Assembly (NCBI GenBank): GCA_046541515.1
Contig: JBKHDD010000006.1
Location: 8,193 to 72,192, forward strand
Length of the DNA: 64,000 bases
Direction: 5' to 3'
Source of the DNA: CAYFVR01 sp046541515
GTDB taxonomy: Bacteria > Desulfobacterota > Desulfobacteria > Desulfobacterales > Desulfococcaceae
The first letter of the stretch is position 1; every line of letters starts with the position of its first letter. A program made the translations under genes and the position numbers. This document shows, in pieces, positions 6,865 through 16,906 of the stretch. The notes beneath the pieces are model-generated. The model was not told where the DNA came from. It made no database searches and worked only from the letters and a program-made list of their open reading frames with translations.

Positions 6865-9219
6865 TCAGTTCCCGAGAGAATACTTTCGGGCCAGGTCGTT
6901 GTCGATCACGTAAATGCAGACCTCCTTGGCGCCCTGCTCGGTGTACTGATATTTTTCGCAGAGATTGTTGATCAAATAGGCGACGTCTTCCCGAATCCGC
7001 CTGTCGTAGGTGCGAAAGTCCTCGGTGCCGCAATCCTTGATGGCCTTTCGAAAATTTTCGTTTTCCATCAGCGGATCCAGCACCTTTTCCTTGAGATTGT
7101 AGACGTACCGCTCGTGGAGGGCCTTGAACAGATCCGTTTCCGTGACGTCCTTCCCCTCCAGCATGACTTCCTGGGTCAGGGTTTTGGCGGCGTACTCCCG
7201 CTGGGTTTCCCGGCGGAACTCTTCCCGGAAATCCCGATCCGTGGAACCGCCCAGGAGGCGGCTTTCGATGCCCCACAGAAACTCGTCGGTGATTTCGATT
7301 TGTTCGCCGGTATACCGGCAGGTTTCCGACGCGCCCAACTCGAAATTGATGGCGAAAAGATAATTTTGCAAATCCCGGGAGATGCGGGCCTCGTTGTAGT
7401 AATAAAGCGACTCCTTCACCTCCTGCAACACGGTGTAATCGTACATCCGCAGGAGGGATTCCAGGAACCCCTCGGGAATGGCGTCGCTCAAATCCTTCCG
7501 GATGCGGATGAAATAATTGCACAGGGTGGACATGTTGATCAGCTTGTCGTCCCGGGCGCAGGTGGAATAAAAATCGCTGAAAATCTTGATGGAATCTCGG
7601 CCGGAAAAGCCCTTCTTCCCCTCGGTTTCCGCTTCGTCGAGCAACAGTCGCCGAATTTTTGCGGTGAACCGCCGCCGGTCCTCCTCGGCGAGCCAGCGGG
7701 GAATGTAGCCGGTGTAAATCTCCATTTTGAGCAGTTGCAGGTTTTTGTCGCAATACAGCCGATACTTGTCCGGGTCGCCGATCCAGTTGAGCAGGGCGTC
7801 GGAACGGGTGTTGAGCCGGGTGGAAATGATGATCCGGGCGAAATTGTGCAGCACCCGGGGCAGAAAGCTGTCGTCGATCTGCTTGCCGAAGATGTTCCGA
7901 TAGATCTGCACCTCGGTGTTGAGGTCCAGAATGTACAAAATGGAGATGTACTCGATCCGGTCCGAGAAGGATTGAAGTCCGTGGATGTTTTTCTTGTCCT
8001 CGGGATTCATCAAAGCCAGGAAGAGGGAATCGACGTTTTCCTCCACGTCCTCCACCTTGTGGACGCCCTCGCTGACGATGTTGTGCAACTCGATGAGCCG
8101 TTCAACGTTGTGGGACTTGATGTCCATGAGGGCGTAAATGCCGTTGTTGGTCTTTGCGTAGCGAGAAAAGAGGTATTTGACCTGGTTGCTGTCCCCCAAC
8201 AGTTCGTTAATCCGCCGCTGGAGCATGGGATTGGTCAGCACCGTTTCCCGCATGGGCCGGTCCCCCGGATTGAACACGCTGATGCCCTCGCCCAGCCGCC
8301 GATTGAAATGGTAGGGCCGGACGTAGACCATCTTGAAGACTTCCTCGGGGTTTTTCAGCTTGTTCAACAATGCCTGGTAGAGGGAGCTGCAAATGGTGCA
8401 GGGCTTGTCCCGGAAGACCCACTCGTAGGCCTTGTCGGTAAAGAGCTTCCATTTGAACTCGTCGTTCTCGAACAGATCGTCCAGCAACTGCCGCCGGTAT
8501 CGTTTGGGCACCACCAGCAGCGGATATTCGTGGCTGGGGCAGGGGACTTCCACGTAATCGCCGGTGAAGTGGGGAGACAGCCGTTCCTCGTCCAGCAAGC
8601 CATCGAAGGCCTCCCGCTGGTCGTTCTCCTCCGATTTTTCCAGGCTCTCCACCCCGTTGTGGTTCTCCTCGCCGTGGATGGTCAGCAACTGGTAGAGTTT
8701 TTCGATCAGCGGCCGGGTTTCCGTGTCGGAAAAGCCGCCGAGCAGGTTCCGGTCCAGCCGCCACACGGTTTCGTACCGGACCCCTTCCGGCGTGTTGGCG
8801 TAGGATTCGAATTTTTTCAACAAATTGTTGAGGAAGGTGCTTTTCCCCGAACCCGGCGGCCCGTCAAACACGTAGATTTTGTTCTGCTGCGCGCCCCGTT
8901 TCAACGATTCTATGCGGTTCATCAGCCGGTTGGCGAACAGCCGGTCCGCGAAAAACGGGTGATCCGAATCGGCCACGAAGAGCCGTTCGCAGTCGTAGTG
9001 AAGATACCGGATCGATTCCGGATCGTTTGGATACTCGTCCACCCCCTCTTCGACGTAGAAGTGGATCATGTCGTAGAAACTTTGGAAAATATTCCGAAGA
9101 ACCCGGTACGGGTCCTCGGTCATCCGGTTTAAAAAGTCCTGAAAGGTCATGAGCGCCGGCTGGTCCCGTTCGCTCATGCTTCGGTTCAGGTTGTCTATGG
9201 CGCGTCGAACGTTTTCCAT
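6865..9219 (-). CDS. Second PrkA-like serine kinase/AAA ATPase
   Basis: 784 residues. ATG 9219 is chosen because GAGAGGA precedes it and because upstream codons overlap the end of spoVR. The N-terminal half holds a Walker A loop, FDGPPGSGKSTF (near residue 125). The rest is long, charged and helical, as in PrkA proteins, with a Cys pair (CTICSSLY) in a 100-residue insertion. It diverges strongly from the other PrkA in this window (12559-14619) and is about 100 residues longer. Known PrkA/YeaG proteins are AAA kinases or AAA proteases active in starvation and stress. A second copy at the end of the yeaH-spoVR run implies a partner or hetero-oligomer role, which is inference. Confidence 0.75.
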   Translation of the reverse strand: MENVRRAIDNLNRSMSERDQPALMTFQDFLNRMTEDPYRVLRNIFQSFYDMIHFYVEEGVDEYPNDPESIRYLHYDCERLFVADSDHPFFADRLFANRLMNRIESLKRGAQQNKIYVFDGPPGSGKSTFLNNLLKKFESYANTPEGVRYETVWRLDRNLLGGFSDTETRPLIEKLYQLLTIHGEENHNGVESLEKSEENDQREAFDGLLDEERLSPHFTGDYVEVPCPSHEYPLLVVPKRYRRQLLDDLFENDEFKWKLFTDKAYEWVFRDKPCTICSSLYQALLNKLKNPEEVFKMVYVRPYHFNRRLGEGISVFNPGDRPMRETVLTNPMLQRRINELLGDSNQVKYLFSRYAKTNNGIYALMDIKSHNVERLIELHNIVSEGVHKVEDVEENVDSLFLALMNPEDKKNIHGLQSFSDRIEYISILYILDLNTEVQIYRNIFGKQIDDSFLPRVLHNFARIIISTRLNTRSDALLNWIGDPDKYRLYCDKNLQLLKMEIYTGYIPRWLAEEDRRRFTAKIRRLLLDEAETEGKKGFSGRDSIKIFSDFYSTCARDDKLINMSTLCNYFIRIRKDLSDAIPEGFLESLLRMYDYTVLQEVKESLYYYNEARISRDLQNYLFAINFELGASETCRYTGEQIEITDEFLWGIESRLLGGSTDRDFREEFRRETQREYAAKTLTQEVMLEGKDVTETDLFKALHERYVYNLKEKVLDPLMENENFRKAIKDCGTEDFRTYDRRIREDVAYLINNLCEKYQYTEQGAKEVCIYVIDNDLARKYSLGN

Positions 9220-9248
9220 CCATCCTCTCGCGGGAAAGCGTTGGGAGG

Positions 9249-10922
9249 TCAGGCCGCCTCGTCCATGGCGTACAGAATCCGTCGGGACAGCTTTCGGTTT
9301 TCCATGGTGTAAAGTACGCGCTGCCACTGAAGATCCCCGGCTTCGGGTTCGTCCGAGGGAGCGGCCGGGGTCCCCCCCGCGGCGTACACGCCGTGAAGCG
9401 TCGGCGTTCGGACCACTTCGCTGGTCTCCAGCTTCACCGGTCCGCCCCAGAGGTATTCGACGCCCATCAGGGTGTTGGCGATGAAGTCCCGCACCAGCGG
9501 CTTCCCTTCAAACCGGTGGATCAGATAGAGACCGTCCTCGTCGGTCCGTTCCGTGTCCACCGACACGTGAGGCGGGTGATAGAGCGAATCGAAGAGCATG
9601 TTCCGGTAATCTTCGGCCTTCCGGGACTGCACGAAATACTCGTAAACCATTCGCTCGCGATTTAATCGTTTGCCGGCCACGAACAGCTCGTGCCGATCCA
9701 CGAAATCCTGGTCCACGAAAGTGTTGATGAAGGTGAAATCGCAAAAATTTTCCCGCACGTCGAAAATCAGGGTACGGCCCCGGCCGGTTTTTCGGTCGAA
9801 GGCCTTCCGCTCCCGGGCGTCCCGGATGCGACGGAAATCGAAGGAGTAGGCGCCCCGATCCCCCATTTCCTCGACATAATAAAACAGCCGCATGCCCAAG
9901 GCGTAAGGGTTGAGACCCACCCGAGGCATGGAGGTCACCATGGCGTTGACCCGGGCGAAATCGACCTCGTGTCCGTCGATGCGGTCGTCTTGCATGAAGA
10001 GGGTTTCGTGCCAGTAGCTGGCCCAGCCCTCGTTCATGATTTTGGTCCGAATCTGGGGCTGAAAAAACAGAGAGGTGTTGCGAATCACCTGGATGACCGT
10101 CTTCATCCAGAGATTTTCCTCCCGGTTCAAAAAGGGCGAGTGCGTGGCGAGGTATTGGATCAAATCCTTGGGCCGGCCGGTCCTTCGCTCCCGGCTTTTC
10201 TGATACAGGGCGGCGAATTCGGGATGCTCCTGGTCCACGTCGCTGAAAAAGGCGTCCTCCCCCATGTGGCCGTATTCCCGCATGGAGACGTTGAACCGGT
10301 CGATGTGCTGCATGTACTCGCTGATGGAGACCTTTTTGTGGCGCTGGAGGAAGACGTCGAAGTAGAAATCGACCCGGTCGGTCTGAACGGCGGCGGCGGG
10401 GCGGTGCAGGTCGGCCAGCTCCTCGTGGAAGGAGACCAAGTTGTCAATGCCCCGGGCGAACTCGATGACGTAATCGACCCAGCGCCCTTTTTCGGATCGC
10501 AGCCTGGCGATCATCCGCTTGTCCGAAAGCGCCTGCCCGGTGAAGTCGTAGTCCCAGGTGTGCCGGAAGAACAGGTTGTTCTGAAAAAAGTCGATGTGGC
10601 CCAGCACGTGGTAAAAAATCATCACGTTGAGCCAGTCTGGATTGTTGTCGTTGTAATAGGAGATGGCGGGCCGCGTGTTGATCACCGTCTCGTAGGGGTT
10701 GCCGGGATACAGCTCGTATTTGCCGCGCCCCTTGAGCACCTCCACGTCTTGGACCCAGTAATCGTACAGGGTCGGGATCATGACCTTGGGCGACAAATCC
10801 AGCAGGTCCCGGTTGGTCACGATGTATTCCAGGCTTTCGTCCTCGAAACGAAGCCCCATGTCCCGGGCCCGTTCCTTGCAGCCCTCCATGATGTTTTTGG
10901 CGTGCTGATCAATCAGTTCCAT
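9249..10922 (-). CDS. SpoVR family protein
   Basis: 557 residues, somewhat longer than E. coli YcgB. The SpoVR signature runs through the N-terminal two thirds: GRGKYELYPGNPYETVINT, YHVLGHIDFFQNN, WMKTVIQVIRNTSLFFQPQ and NEGWASYWHE, with conserved His residues that suggest a metal site. The ribosome site GGAGGAATTC is strong. SpoVR is required for spore cortex formation in Bacillus, while in Gram-negatives it co-occurs with PrkA and YeaH. Here it follows yeaH by 31 bp and precedes PrkA2 by 29 bp, so the three are very likely one transcript. The molecular activity of the family is not settled. Confidence 0.95.
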   Translation of the reverse strand: MELIDQHAKNIMEGCKERARDMGLRFEDESLEYIVTNRDLLDLSPKVMIPTLYDYWVQDVEVLKGRGKYELYPGNPYETVINTRPAISYYNDNNPDWLNVMIFYHVLGHIDFFQNNLFFRHTWDYDFTGQALSDKRMIARLRSEKGRWVDYVIEFARGIDNLVSFHEELADLHRPAAAVQTDRVDFYFDVFLQRHKKVSISEYMQHIDRFNVSMREYGHMGEDAFFSDVDQEHPEFAALYQKSRERRTGRPKDLIQYLATHSPFLNREENLWMKTVIQVIRNTSLFFQPQIRTKIMNEGWASYWHETLFMQDDRIDGHEVDFARVNAMVTSMPRVGLNPYALGMRLFYYVEEMGDRGAYSFDFRRIRDARERKAFDRKTGRGRTLIFDVRENFCDFTFINTFVDQDFVDRHELFVAGKRLNRERMVYEYFVQSRKAEDYRNMLFDSLYHPPHVSVDTERTDEDGLYLIHRFEGKPLVRDFIANTLMGVEYLWGGPVKLETSEVVRTPTLHGVYAAGGTPAAPSDEPEAGDLQWQRVLYTMENRKLSRRILYAMDEAA

Positions 10923-10953
10923 GAATTCCTCCGTCCGGTGGTCGGACGCCCCC

Positions 10954-12327
10954 TCAGGAGATCAGCGTCTTGATGCCCTCGATCAGCCGGGTTTCGGTGG
11001 CGTCCTGCCGCATGACGTCCATCCGGATCAGGTCGGGATGGTCGGTCAGCAGGCCGGACCGGTTCAGATACCGCTCCACTTCGCTGCGGTTCCGCTGGCT
11101 GGGGTGCTCGGCGATGGTGATGCCCACCCGGCTGGCGTAGGCCAGAATTTTTTCCAGCTCCGGCAGGGATTCCTTGCCGTCGGTGTCCCAATCGTCGCCG
11201 TCGGTGCCGTGAAAGACGTAGATATTGTAGTCGCGGGCAAGGCTTTCCGCCTCCACGATTTCGTTCACCAGATGGAAGGCGGAGGCCACTTTGGTGCCGC
11301 CGGCCACCTTGGAATTGTAGTAGGTGTAGAAATCCTTCACCTCGGCGGCGTCGGTGTCGTGAAGGATGAAGCGGGTCTCCACCTGCTTGTCGTACTGGTA
11401 CAGCAGCCAGGAGTAGATCAGCACGTGCTGGGAGACCACCAGCTCGGTGGGCTTGCCCATCATGGAACCGGAATAATCCCGAAGGAAAAACACCACCGCC
11501 TGGGACTCGTAATCCTTCTCCCGAGAAAGTATCCGGTAGATGCGGTCCGCCGGAGAAATCAGGAACTCCGATGGATCGATCCGTTCAATATCGGGCAGAT
11601 TTCCCAGGGCGATGTTGGTTTCCACGATTTTGCGGAGGGTCGCCTTTTTGTCGAGAAACTGGCCCACGCCGGGATGGCGGTCGGTCATGTCGTAGGTGTA
11701 GCGGGTCAGCGACCGTTTCTTGCCCTTGTCCTGGAGGTTGGGCAATTCGAATTTTTCGGTGAGAATCTTGCCCAGGTCGTAGGCGCTGGACTCCATTTCG
11801 TGCTGACCGCCGCCGCCCTCTCCGGGTCCCGCGCCGGAGCCGCTGGATTCCCGCACCGGCTGTTCCCCGATCACCTCGCCCTCTTCGCCGCCGCCGGAAC
11901 CGCCGGACTCTTCCTCCTCCTCCTGGGGCTTCACCGAATCGTGGATCAGCTTTTCCTCCACGGTGGTGGGAACCACCACGATTTTATCCTGACCGCCCTG
12001 GCCGGGCTTGATCAGCCGCCCCACCCGGATTTTCCGGGGAAAACCATCCTTTTCCCGCAATTTGTCCCGCTCCAGCAACTCGTCCAGGGAACGCAGATGG
12101 AGGGCGGGATTGGGCATGGGCGGGGCCGCCCCCTGCAAATCCGTCAAATCCACGTACTCGTAGAGTCCGGCCGATCCGGCGTCCGCGACGCCGTGGGGCG
12201 GGCAGACCGGATGGGGACCGGCCGTGGTCAGTTCGGCGCGGAATCTCGCTTCCCGTTCCCGGGAAACCCCCCGCTCCAGAATCGACTCGAAATAGGCTTC
12301 CAGCGAGGCGGATATTTTTTGGGTCAT
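10954..12327 (-). CDS. yeaH: YeaH/YhbH family (DUF444) VWA protein
   Basis: 457 residues. ATG 12327 has AAGGGGGA just upstream, so the 14-residue longer form is not used. There is a low-complexity Gly/Glu/Ser stretch around residues 140-180. A von Willebrand A-like domain follows with a metal-dependent adhesion motif, FFLRDYSGSMMGKPTE (D-x-S-x-S), then FHGTDGDDWDTDG. DUF444 proteins are consistently found with PrkA and SpoVR and are induced in starvation. It sits 231 bp downstream of prkA and 31 bp upstream of spoVR. Confidence 0.94.
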   Translation of the reverse strand: MTQKISASLEAYFESILERGVSREREARFRAELTTAGPHPVCPPHGVADAGSAGLYEYVDLTDLQGAAPPMPNPALHLRSLDELLERDKLREKDGFPRKIRVGRLIKPGQGGQDKIVVVPTTVEEKLIHDSVKPQEEEEESGGSGGGEEGEVIGEQPVRESSGSGAGPGEGGGGQHEMESSAYDLGKILTEKFELPNLQDKGKKRSLTRYTYDMTDRHPGVGQFLDKKATLRKIVETNIALGNLPDIERIDPSEFLISPADRIYRILSREKDYESQAVVFFLRDYSGSMMGKPTELVVSQHVLIYSWLLYQYDKQVETRFILHDTDAAEVKDFYTYYNSKVAGGTKVASAFHLVNEIVEAESLARDYNIYVFHGTDGDDWDTDGKESLPELEKILAYASRVGITIAEHPSQRNRSEVERYLNRSGLLTDHPDLIRMDVMRQDATETRLIEGIKTLIS

Positions 12328-12558
12328 GGTTCCCCCTTGGGAAACGGCCGGCGGGAAGGATTGCTTCACCCTTCTCGTCGAACCTGAAGGACGGGCGAAA
12401 CGAGCCCAGCCGGCGAATCAAATTGAACGGAAACGGATGGGACATTCTTCATTTCCCGCACAATGGAGCCCCAATGGAATAGAACAAGGCCCATGCCATC
12501 GGGCGAGCCGGCCGACGCCCCGGGGACGTCAAGCCGGAGCGCCCGTGCCGGCGGGCCG

Positions 12559-14619
12559 CTACATTTCGTCTTCCTGGGTGCAGAAGTATTCAATGGTTTT
12601 CTGGGCGCAGGTGCGGCAGTAGCCCAGCTTGCCCAGCATGGTTTCCACCATTCGGTCGTACAGCTTCTGGTTTTCCTCGTTGGTCCGGTTGGCCAGAGCC
12701 CCGATGAGGCTGCCGGCGCCGGCGATGTCCGACTTGAGCCGCACGTCGGTGACCGCCTTGACCAGCTCCAGGTTGTCCATGAAGTCGTAGTTGGGGTCCA
12801 CGGAAATTTTCTGGCCGTAGATCTTTCGGATGGAGGTGCGAAAGCTCTCCCGCTGCTCCTCCGTCTTGAGCCCCAGCCGCTCCTCCACGCTATAGACGTA
12901 GCGCTCGTCCACCTTCAGCGCCTTCAGCTCCCCGGTCTGCGGGTCCTTGTACTTCCACATCCGGTCCGGCCCCAGATTCTCCGCGTCGATGCCGATGATC
13001 ATGTTGACGTAGTTCAGCACGTCCTTGCGGATGGCCAGCGGTTCGTCCATGTAGGCGTTGAACATCTCGGTCATCACCCGTTCCCGGTAGAGCCCCTTGG
13101 CCGTCTTGAGGTCTTCCAGATATTTGGCCCGGTCGTTGGCGTCGGGCACGTAGTCCAGAATCACCCGTTCCAGGGAGCGGAAGATGTCGTAGGCGAACAT
13201 GCACTGCCCCTCGTTGGTTCCGGAGCTTTCGATGAGAAGCTGGATGGCCCGTCCCAAGTTTCGCTGACCCAACCCCTTTTGCCCGAAACGTTTGACGATG
13301 TCCGGATTCTGGTTGAGGGTGTCGATCACCTCCGCCAGCGTCTTGATGCTTTTCTCGCCGGCCACCTCGCCGGAGGACAACTTCAACATCTCGATGGGGG
13401 TGAGCTTCTCGGTTCGGGGCAGACGGGACAGCACGGCCGCCACCGATCCGGCGTAGTTCAGGTTGGGGTCTTGGTGAAGGGTTTCGCGGTTGATTGTGGT
13501 GCGGGCCTCGTTGCCAATGGCGTAGGCGGTCAACTGGCTCTGGAGCTTATAGTTGGTGTTGTGGGACACGTAGCAGATTCGACATCGGTCCACGATGGGC
13601 GCCTCTTCCTTTTCCGCCAGGAACCGGTTGAACTCCGAATTGTTGCTGGTGGCGATGATGAGGCTGTCGATTGGCCATTTAAACCCGTCGATCTCGATAC
13701 TTCGATTCTGGATCACGCCCAGATAAACCTGAACCAGATCCTTTTTGTTTTTGTAGATTTCGTCGCTGAAATGGATGCCCCCGCCCGCCACCCGGGCCAG
13801 GGCCCCCCGGCGGAGGTCGAAGCGATAGGGGTTGTTGGTGTCGGTGATGTGCAGCAACCGCTGAATCGACTCCTCGCCCAGCAGATCCACCGCCGAACTG
13901 GTGATCTTGTCCTTGGCCGGATATTTCCCGGTCACCGTTCCCAAGCTTTCCACCAGCGGCACCGGAATGATTTCGATGAAATCCATCATCCGGTCCAGAT
14001 CGCCGTCGCAATGGGCGCGGATATCGTTCCAGATATACCCGCTGCACGCGCCCATGGGCCGGTAGTCCTCCCACAGCGTCTCCAGGGCATGATCGGAAAA
14101 GCCGACCTCCCGGGCCAAGTATTCCCGGGTCTGGTCCTGGGTTTCCAAAAGGTTCATGCCCAGAATCATCGGGTCCTCGTAGGTCTGGGACTCGATGGTC
14201 TTCAGCTTCCCGTAGGTTCCGAGCTGGTCGATGTTTCGAAACCGGAAAGTATATTTCCGGTTTTGGTCCCGGACGAGGAAATTCCGGTAGCGGTTGCAAA
14301 GGAAATCCACGAAGAAGGTTTTTCCGTTGCCCGGCTCGCCGACCAGCACGAAGGCCATCTCTTTGGAGGAGCCGCCCTCGGCGGCGTCCTTGACGTAGGA
14401 GACGAAACTGTTGATTTCGTCGTACATGCCAATGACATGCTTTTTTCCCTTGCGGAAAATGCTGAAATCATAGGTGGTTTTTCCATTGACCACCACCTTT
14501 TCGATATCGCTTTCCAGAATCATCCGCGCAACGGACTGGAAGGCGTTTTCAAAGGCGCGTCGTCCTTCCTTGACGGCGGAAAGATGATGGTGAAGCGTAC
14601 CGTTTCCGGTATCAGCCAT
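12559..14619 (-). CDS. prkA: PrkA family serine protein kinase
   Basis: 686 residues, the usual size. ATG 14619 has GGAGGT 6 nt upstream, so the longer frame is rejected. The AAA core has the Walker A GEPGNGKTFF (near residue 105), the arginine-finger region GRAIQLLIESSGTNEG, and the C-terminal PrkA kinase-like domain with its conserved RKIYGQKISVDPNYDFMDN. A Cys pair ends the protein (CRTCAQKTIEYFCTQ). PrkA/YeaG acts in stationary-phase adaptation and nitrogen starvation. It starts the prkA-yeaH-spoVR-prkA2 group, and the glycogen genes lie directly upstream on the same strand. Confidence 0.95.
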   Translation of the reverse strand: MADTGNGTLHHHLSAVKEGRRAFENAFQSVARMILESDIEKVVVNGKTTYDFSIFRKGKKHVIGMYDEINSFVSYVKDAAEGGSSKEMAFVLVGEPGNGKTFFVDFLCNRYRNFLVRDQNRKYTFRFRNIDQLGTYGKLKTIESQTYEDPMILGMNLLETQDQTREYLAREVGFSDHALETLWEDYRPMGACSGYIWNDIRAHCDGDLDRMMDFIEIIPVPLVESLGTVTGKYPAKDKITSSAVDLLGEESIQRLLHITDTNNPYRFDLRRGALARVAGGGIHFSDEIYKNKKDLVQVYLGVIQNRSIEIDGFKWPIDSLIIATSNNSEFNRFLAEKEEAPIVDRCRICYVSHNTNYKLQSQLTAYAIGNEARTTINRETLHQDPNLNYAGSVAAVLSRLPRTEKLTPIEMLKLSSGEVAGEKSIKTLAEVIDTLNQNPDIVKRFGQKGLGQRNLGRAIQLLIESSGTNEGQCMFAYDIFRSLERVILDYVPDANDRAKYLEDLKTAKGLYRERVMTEMFNAYMDEPLAIRKDVLNYVNMIIGIDAENLGPDRMWKYKDPQTGELKALKVDERYVYSVEERLGLKTEEQRESFRTSIRKIYGQKISVDPNYDFMDNLELVKAVTDVRLKSDIAGAGSLIGALANRTNEENQKLYDRMVETMLGKLGYCRTCAQKTIEYFCTQEDEM

Positions 14620-14759
14620 AAGTAAACCTCCCGGTAAGGCCGATGTCCATTGGACATGAAGGGTCTCGGTTGCGGAAATGAAAAGGGGAATCCGGGGGCC
14701 CCGCGATCCCCGGAATGTTTCATGGCTCGACAAATCGGAATCCGGCCGTCGATGAAACC

Positions 14760-14788
14760 AACATAGAGAGTCGGGGAACAGTTTTCAA
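14760..14788 (-). promoter_or_regulatory. Candidate promoter of the prkA module
   Basis: Minus strand TTGAAA (14783-14788), exactly 17 bp, TATGTT (14760-14765). It lies in the 232-bp gap between glgB and prkA and would give a leader of about 130 nt. The TATGTT -10 matches the form seen at other promoters here. Confidence 0.5.
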
Positions 14789-14851
14789 GAAATTTCCGGC
14801 TTTTCCAAGAATAAGAGCGGCGGGAAAAAACCGCAATGGGAACGACGGACC

Positions 14852-16906
14852 TCAGGCCGGCGCGAGCACCAGGGCGGTTCGGCTGGGCAGATATAGACGA
14901 AGCGCCGATGGGCCGCCGGCAACCGGCATGGCGGCGTGAAGGGTGTCGGGCGTCAATCGGCGGTGCCCGCCAAAATCCGCCGCGTCGCTGTCCAGAACCA
15001 TGCGGTAATCCCCGGCAGGGGCGGGAACGGCATATCCCTCGTGGGAACGGTCGGGATGGAAATTGAAGGCGAAAACCAGTCCGGCCCGCATGAAGGCCAG
15101 CACCTTGTGGTCGTTGTGCTCGGTCAGCAGATGGACGGAAGGGTCGCCCAAAAGGCGTCGATTTCGGGCCAGCCGAATCATCTCCCGGTCAAAGGCCGCC
15201 AGAAACCGGAATTTCAGCTCGGGATCGTCGGCCAAGTGCCACTGCCGGCGGGCGTAGTGGTAGGACCAGTTGTTGCCCTCCCGGGGGAAATCGATCCATT
15301 CCGGGTGGCCAAACTCGTTTCCCATAAAATTGAGGTAGCCGTGACCGGCCGTGGCCAACGTGACCAGGCGGATCATCTTGTGGAGGGCAATGGCCCGGTC
15401 GGCCCGGAGGTGAGGATCGTCGGCGCGCATGTGTTCGTAGATGTCGGCGTCCATGAGTCTGAAAATCAGGGTCTGATCTCCCACCAGGGCCTGATCGTGG
15501 GATTCGCAGTAGGAGATGATCCGCTCCTCGGCGCGACGGTTGTTCAGCTCGTGCCAGAGCTGGCCCATGGGCCAGTCCTCGTCGGCCCTCTCCTTGATCA
15601 GCTTGATCCAGAAATCGGGAATCCCCATGGCGAACCGATAGTCGAAGCCGGTTCCCCCCTCGGACTCGGGCGCCGCCAGCCCCGGCATTCCGCTGACGTC
15701 CTCCGCGATGGTGGCCGCGTCGGGACGAAGCTGATGAATCAACCGGTTGGCGAGGGTCAGATAGGCCAGGGCGTCGCGGTCGATGTTGTCGCCGAAGTAG
15801 TCGTCGTACCGGGTGAATGCCTTTTCCAGCCCGTGGTCCAGATAAAGCATGCTGGTGACCCCGTCGAACCGGAAGCCGTCGAAACGATACTCGTCCAGCC
15901 AGAAACGGCAGTTGGACATCAGAAAATGGACCACCTCCGGTTTTCCGTAGTCGAAGCAGCGGGAATTCCAGGCGTGGTGGTGGCCCCGGGGACCGTCGTG
16001 GAAATACTGGTATGGCGTTCCGTCGAACCGGCCGAGGCCCTCCACCTCGTTGATGACGGCGTGGGAATGGACCAGGTCCATGATCACCCGGAGCCCGGCG
16101 CCGTGGGCCGTATCGATGAGGTATTTCAGATCGTCGGGGGTGCCGAAACGGGAAGAGGCCGCGAAAAAGCTGGACACCTGATAGCCGAAAGAGCCGTAGT
16201 AGGGGTGTTCCTGCACCGCCATCAGCTGGATGGCGTTGTAGCCGGCGTCGGCGATCCGGGGAACCACCCGGTCCGCGAATTCCCGGTAGCCGCCCACGCG
16301 CCCCTCCTCCTGGGCCATGCCCACATGGGCCTCGTAGACCAGTATTCCGGCGTCCCCCGGGGGCGGGGAGGGATGCCTCCAGGCGTGGGGCGTTTCCGGT
16401 CGCCAGACCTGGGCGTTAAAAATGAGCGTTTCCGGGTCCTGCGCCACCCGGCGGGCCCAGGCGGGAATCCGATCCCCCCCGCCCCCGGGCCACTCCATTC
16501 GAAGCCGGTACAGACTTTCGTGGCCCAGCACGTCGGGCGGAATCTCCAGCTCCCAGACGCCGTTGCCATCGATCCGGCGGAGGGCGAAAGCCGGGTCGGG
16601 GTTCCAGCCGGAATGGTCCCCAATCAAATAAATCGCCTCGGCGTTGGGCGCCCATTCCCGAAAGACCCAGCCGTCCTCGCGGGGATGGAGCCCGAAATAC
16701 TCGTGGCCCGAGGCGAAGTCGCCCAAGGTCAGGCCGTCGGGCAGCAGCCGGGTTTCCACCGAGCGGATGTGCTCCATTCGCGCCTCGATGACATCCGCGA
16801 AGGGTTCCAGCAGCGGGTCGCGCCGGACGATGCCGGGTCGGGGAGGGGCCGCCGGCGAAGCGGAGGGGGTCGCGCCCTTGACGGGCCGTTTTCCGGGATC
16901 AGGCAT
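14852..16906 (-). CDS. glgB: 1,4-alpha-glucan branching enzyme, eukaryote-like
   Basis: 684 residues. An N-terminal CBM48 (EYFGLHPREDGWVFREWAPNA) is followed by a GH13 barrel with nucleophile Asp in GFRFDGVTSML (near 345), acid/base Glu in TIAEDVSGMPG (near 402) and Asp in CESHDQALVGD (near 470). The motifs FDGVTSMLYxxHG, AEDVSGMP and ESHDQALVGDxT are those of fungal/animal branching enzymes and the matching bacterial subgroup, not the E. coli GlgB type. It makes alpha-1,6 branches in glycogen. Its start overlaps glgA by 8 bp, so the two are translationally coupled. Confidence 0.95.
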   Translation of the reverse strand: MPDPGKRPVKGATPSASPAAPPRPGIVRRDPLLEPFADVIEARMEHIRSVETRLLPDGLTLGDFASGHEYFGLHPREDGWVFREWAPNAEAIYLIGDHSGWNPDPAFALRRIDGNGVWELEIPPDVLGHESLYRLRMEWPGGGGDRIPAWARRVAQDPETLIFNAQVWRPETPHAWRHPSPPPGDAGILVYEAHVGMAQEEGRVGGYREFADRVVPRIADAGYNAIQLMAVQEHPYYGSFGYQVSSFFAASSRFGTPDDLKYLIDTAHGAGLRVIMDLVHSHAVINEVEGLGRFDGTPYQYFHDGPRGHHHAWNSRCFDYGKPEVVHFLMSNCRFWLDEYRFDGFRFDGVTSMLYLDHGLEKAFTRYDDYFGDNIDRDALAYLTLANRLIHQLRPDAATIAEDVSGMPGLAAPESEGGTGFDYRFAMGIPDFWIKLIKERADEDWPMGQLWHELNNRRAEERIISYCESHDQALVGDQTLIFRLMDADIYEHMRADDPHLRADRAIALHKMIRLVTLATAGHGYLNFMGNEFGHPEWIDFPREGNNWSYHYARRQWHLADDPELKFRFLAAFDREMIRLARNRRLLGDPSVHLLTEHNDHKVLAFMRAGLVFAFNFHPDRSHEGYAVPAPAGDYRMVLDSDAADFGGHRRLTPDTLHAAMPVAGGPSALRLYLPSRTALVLAPA

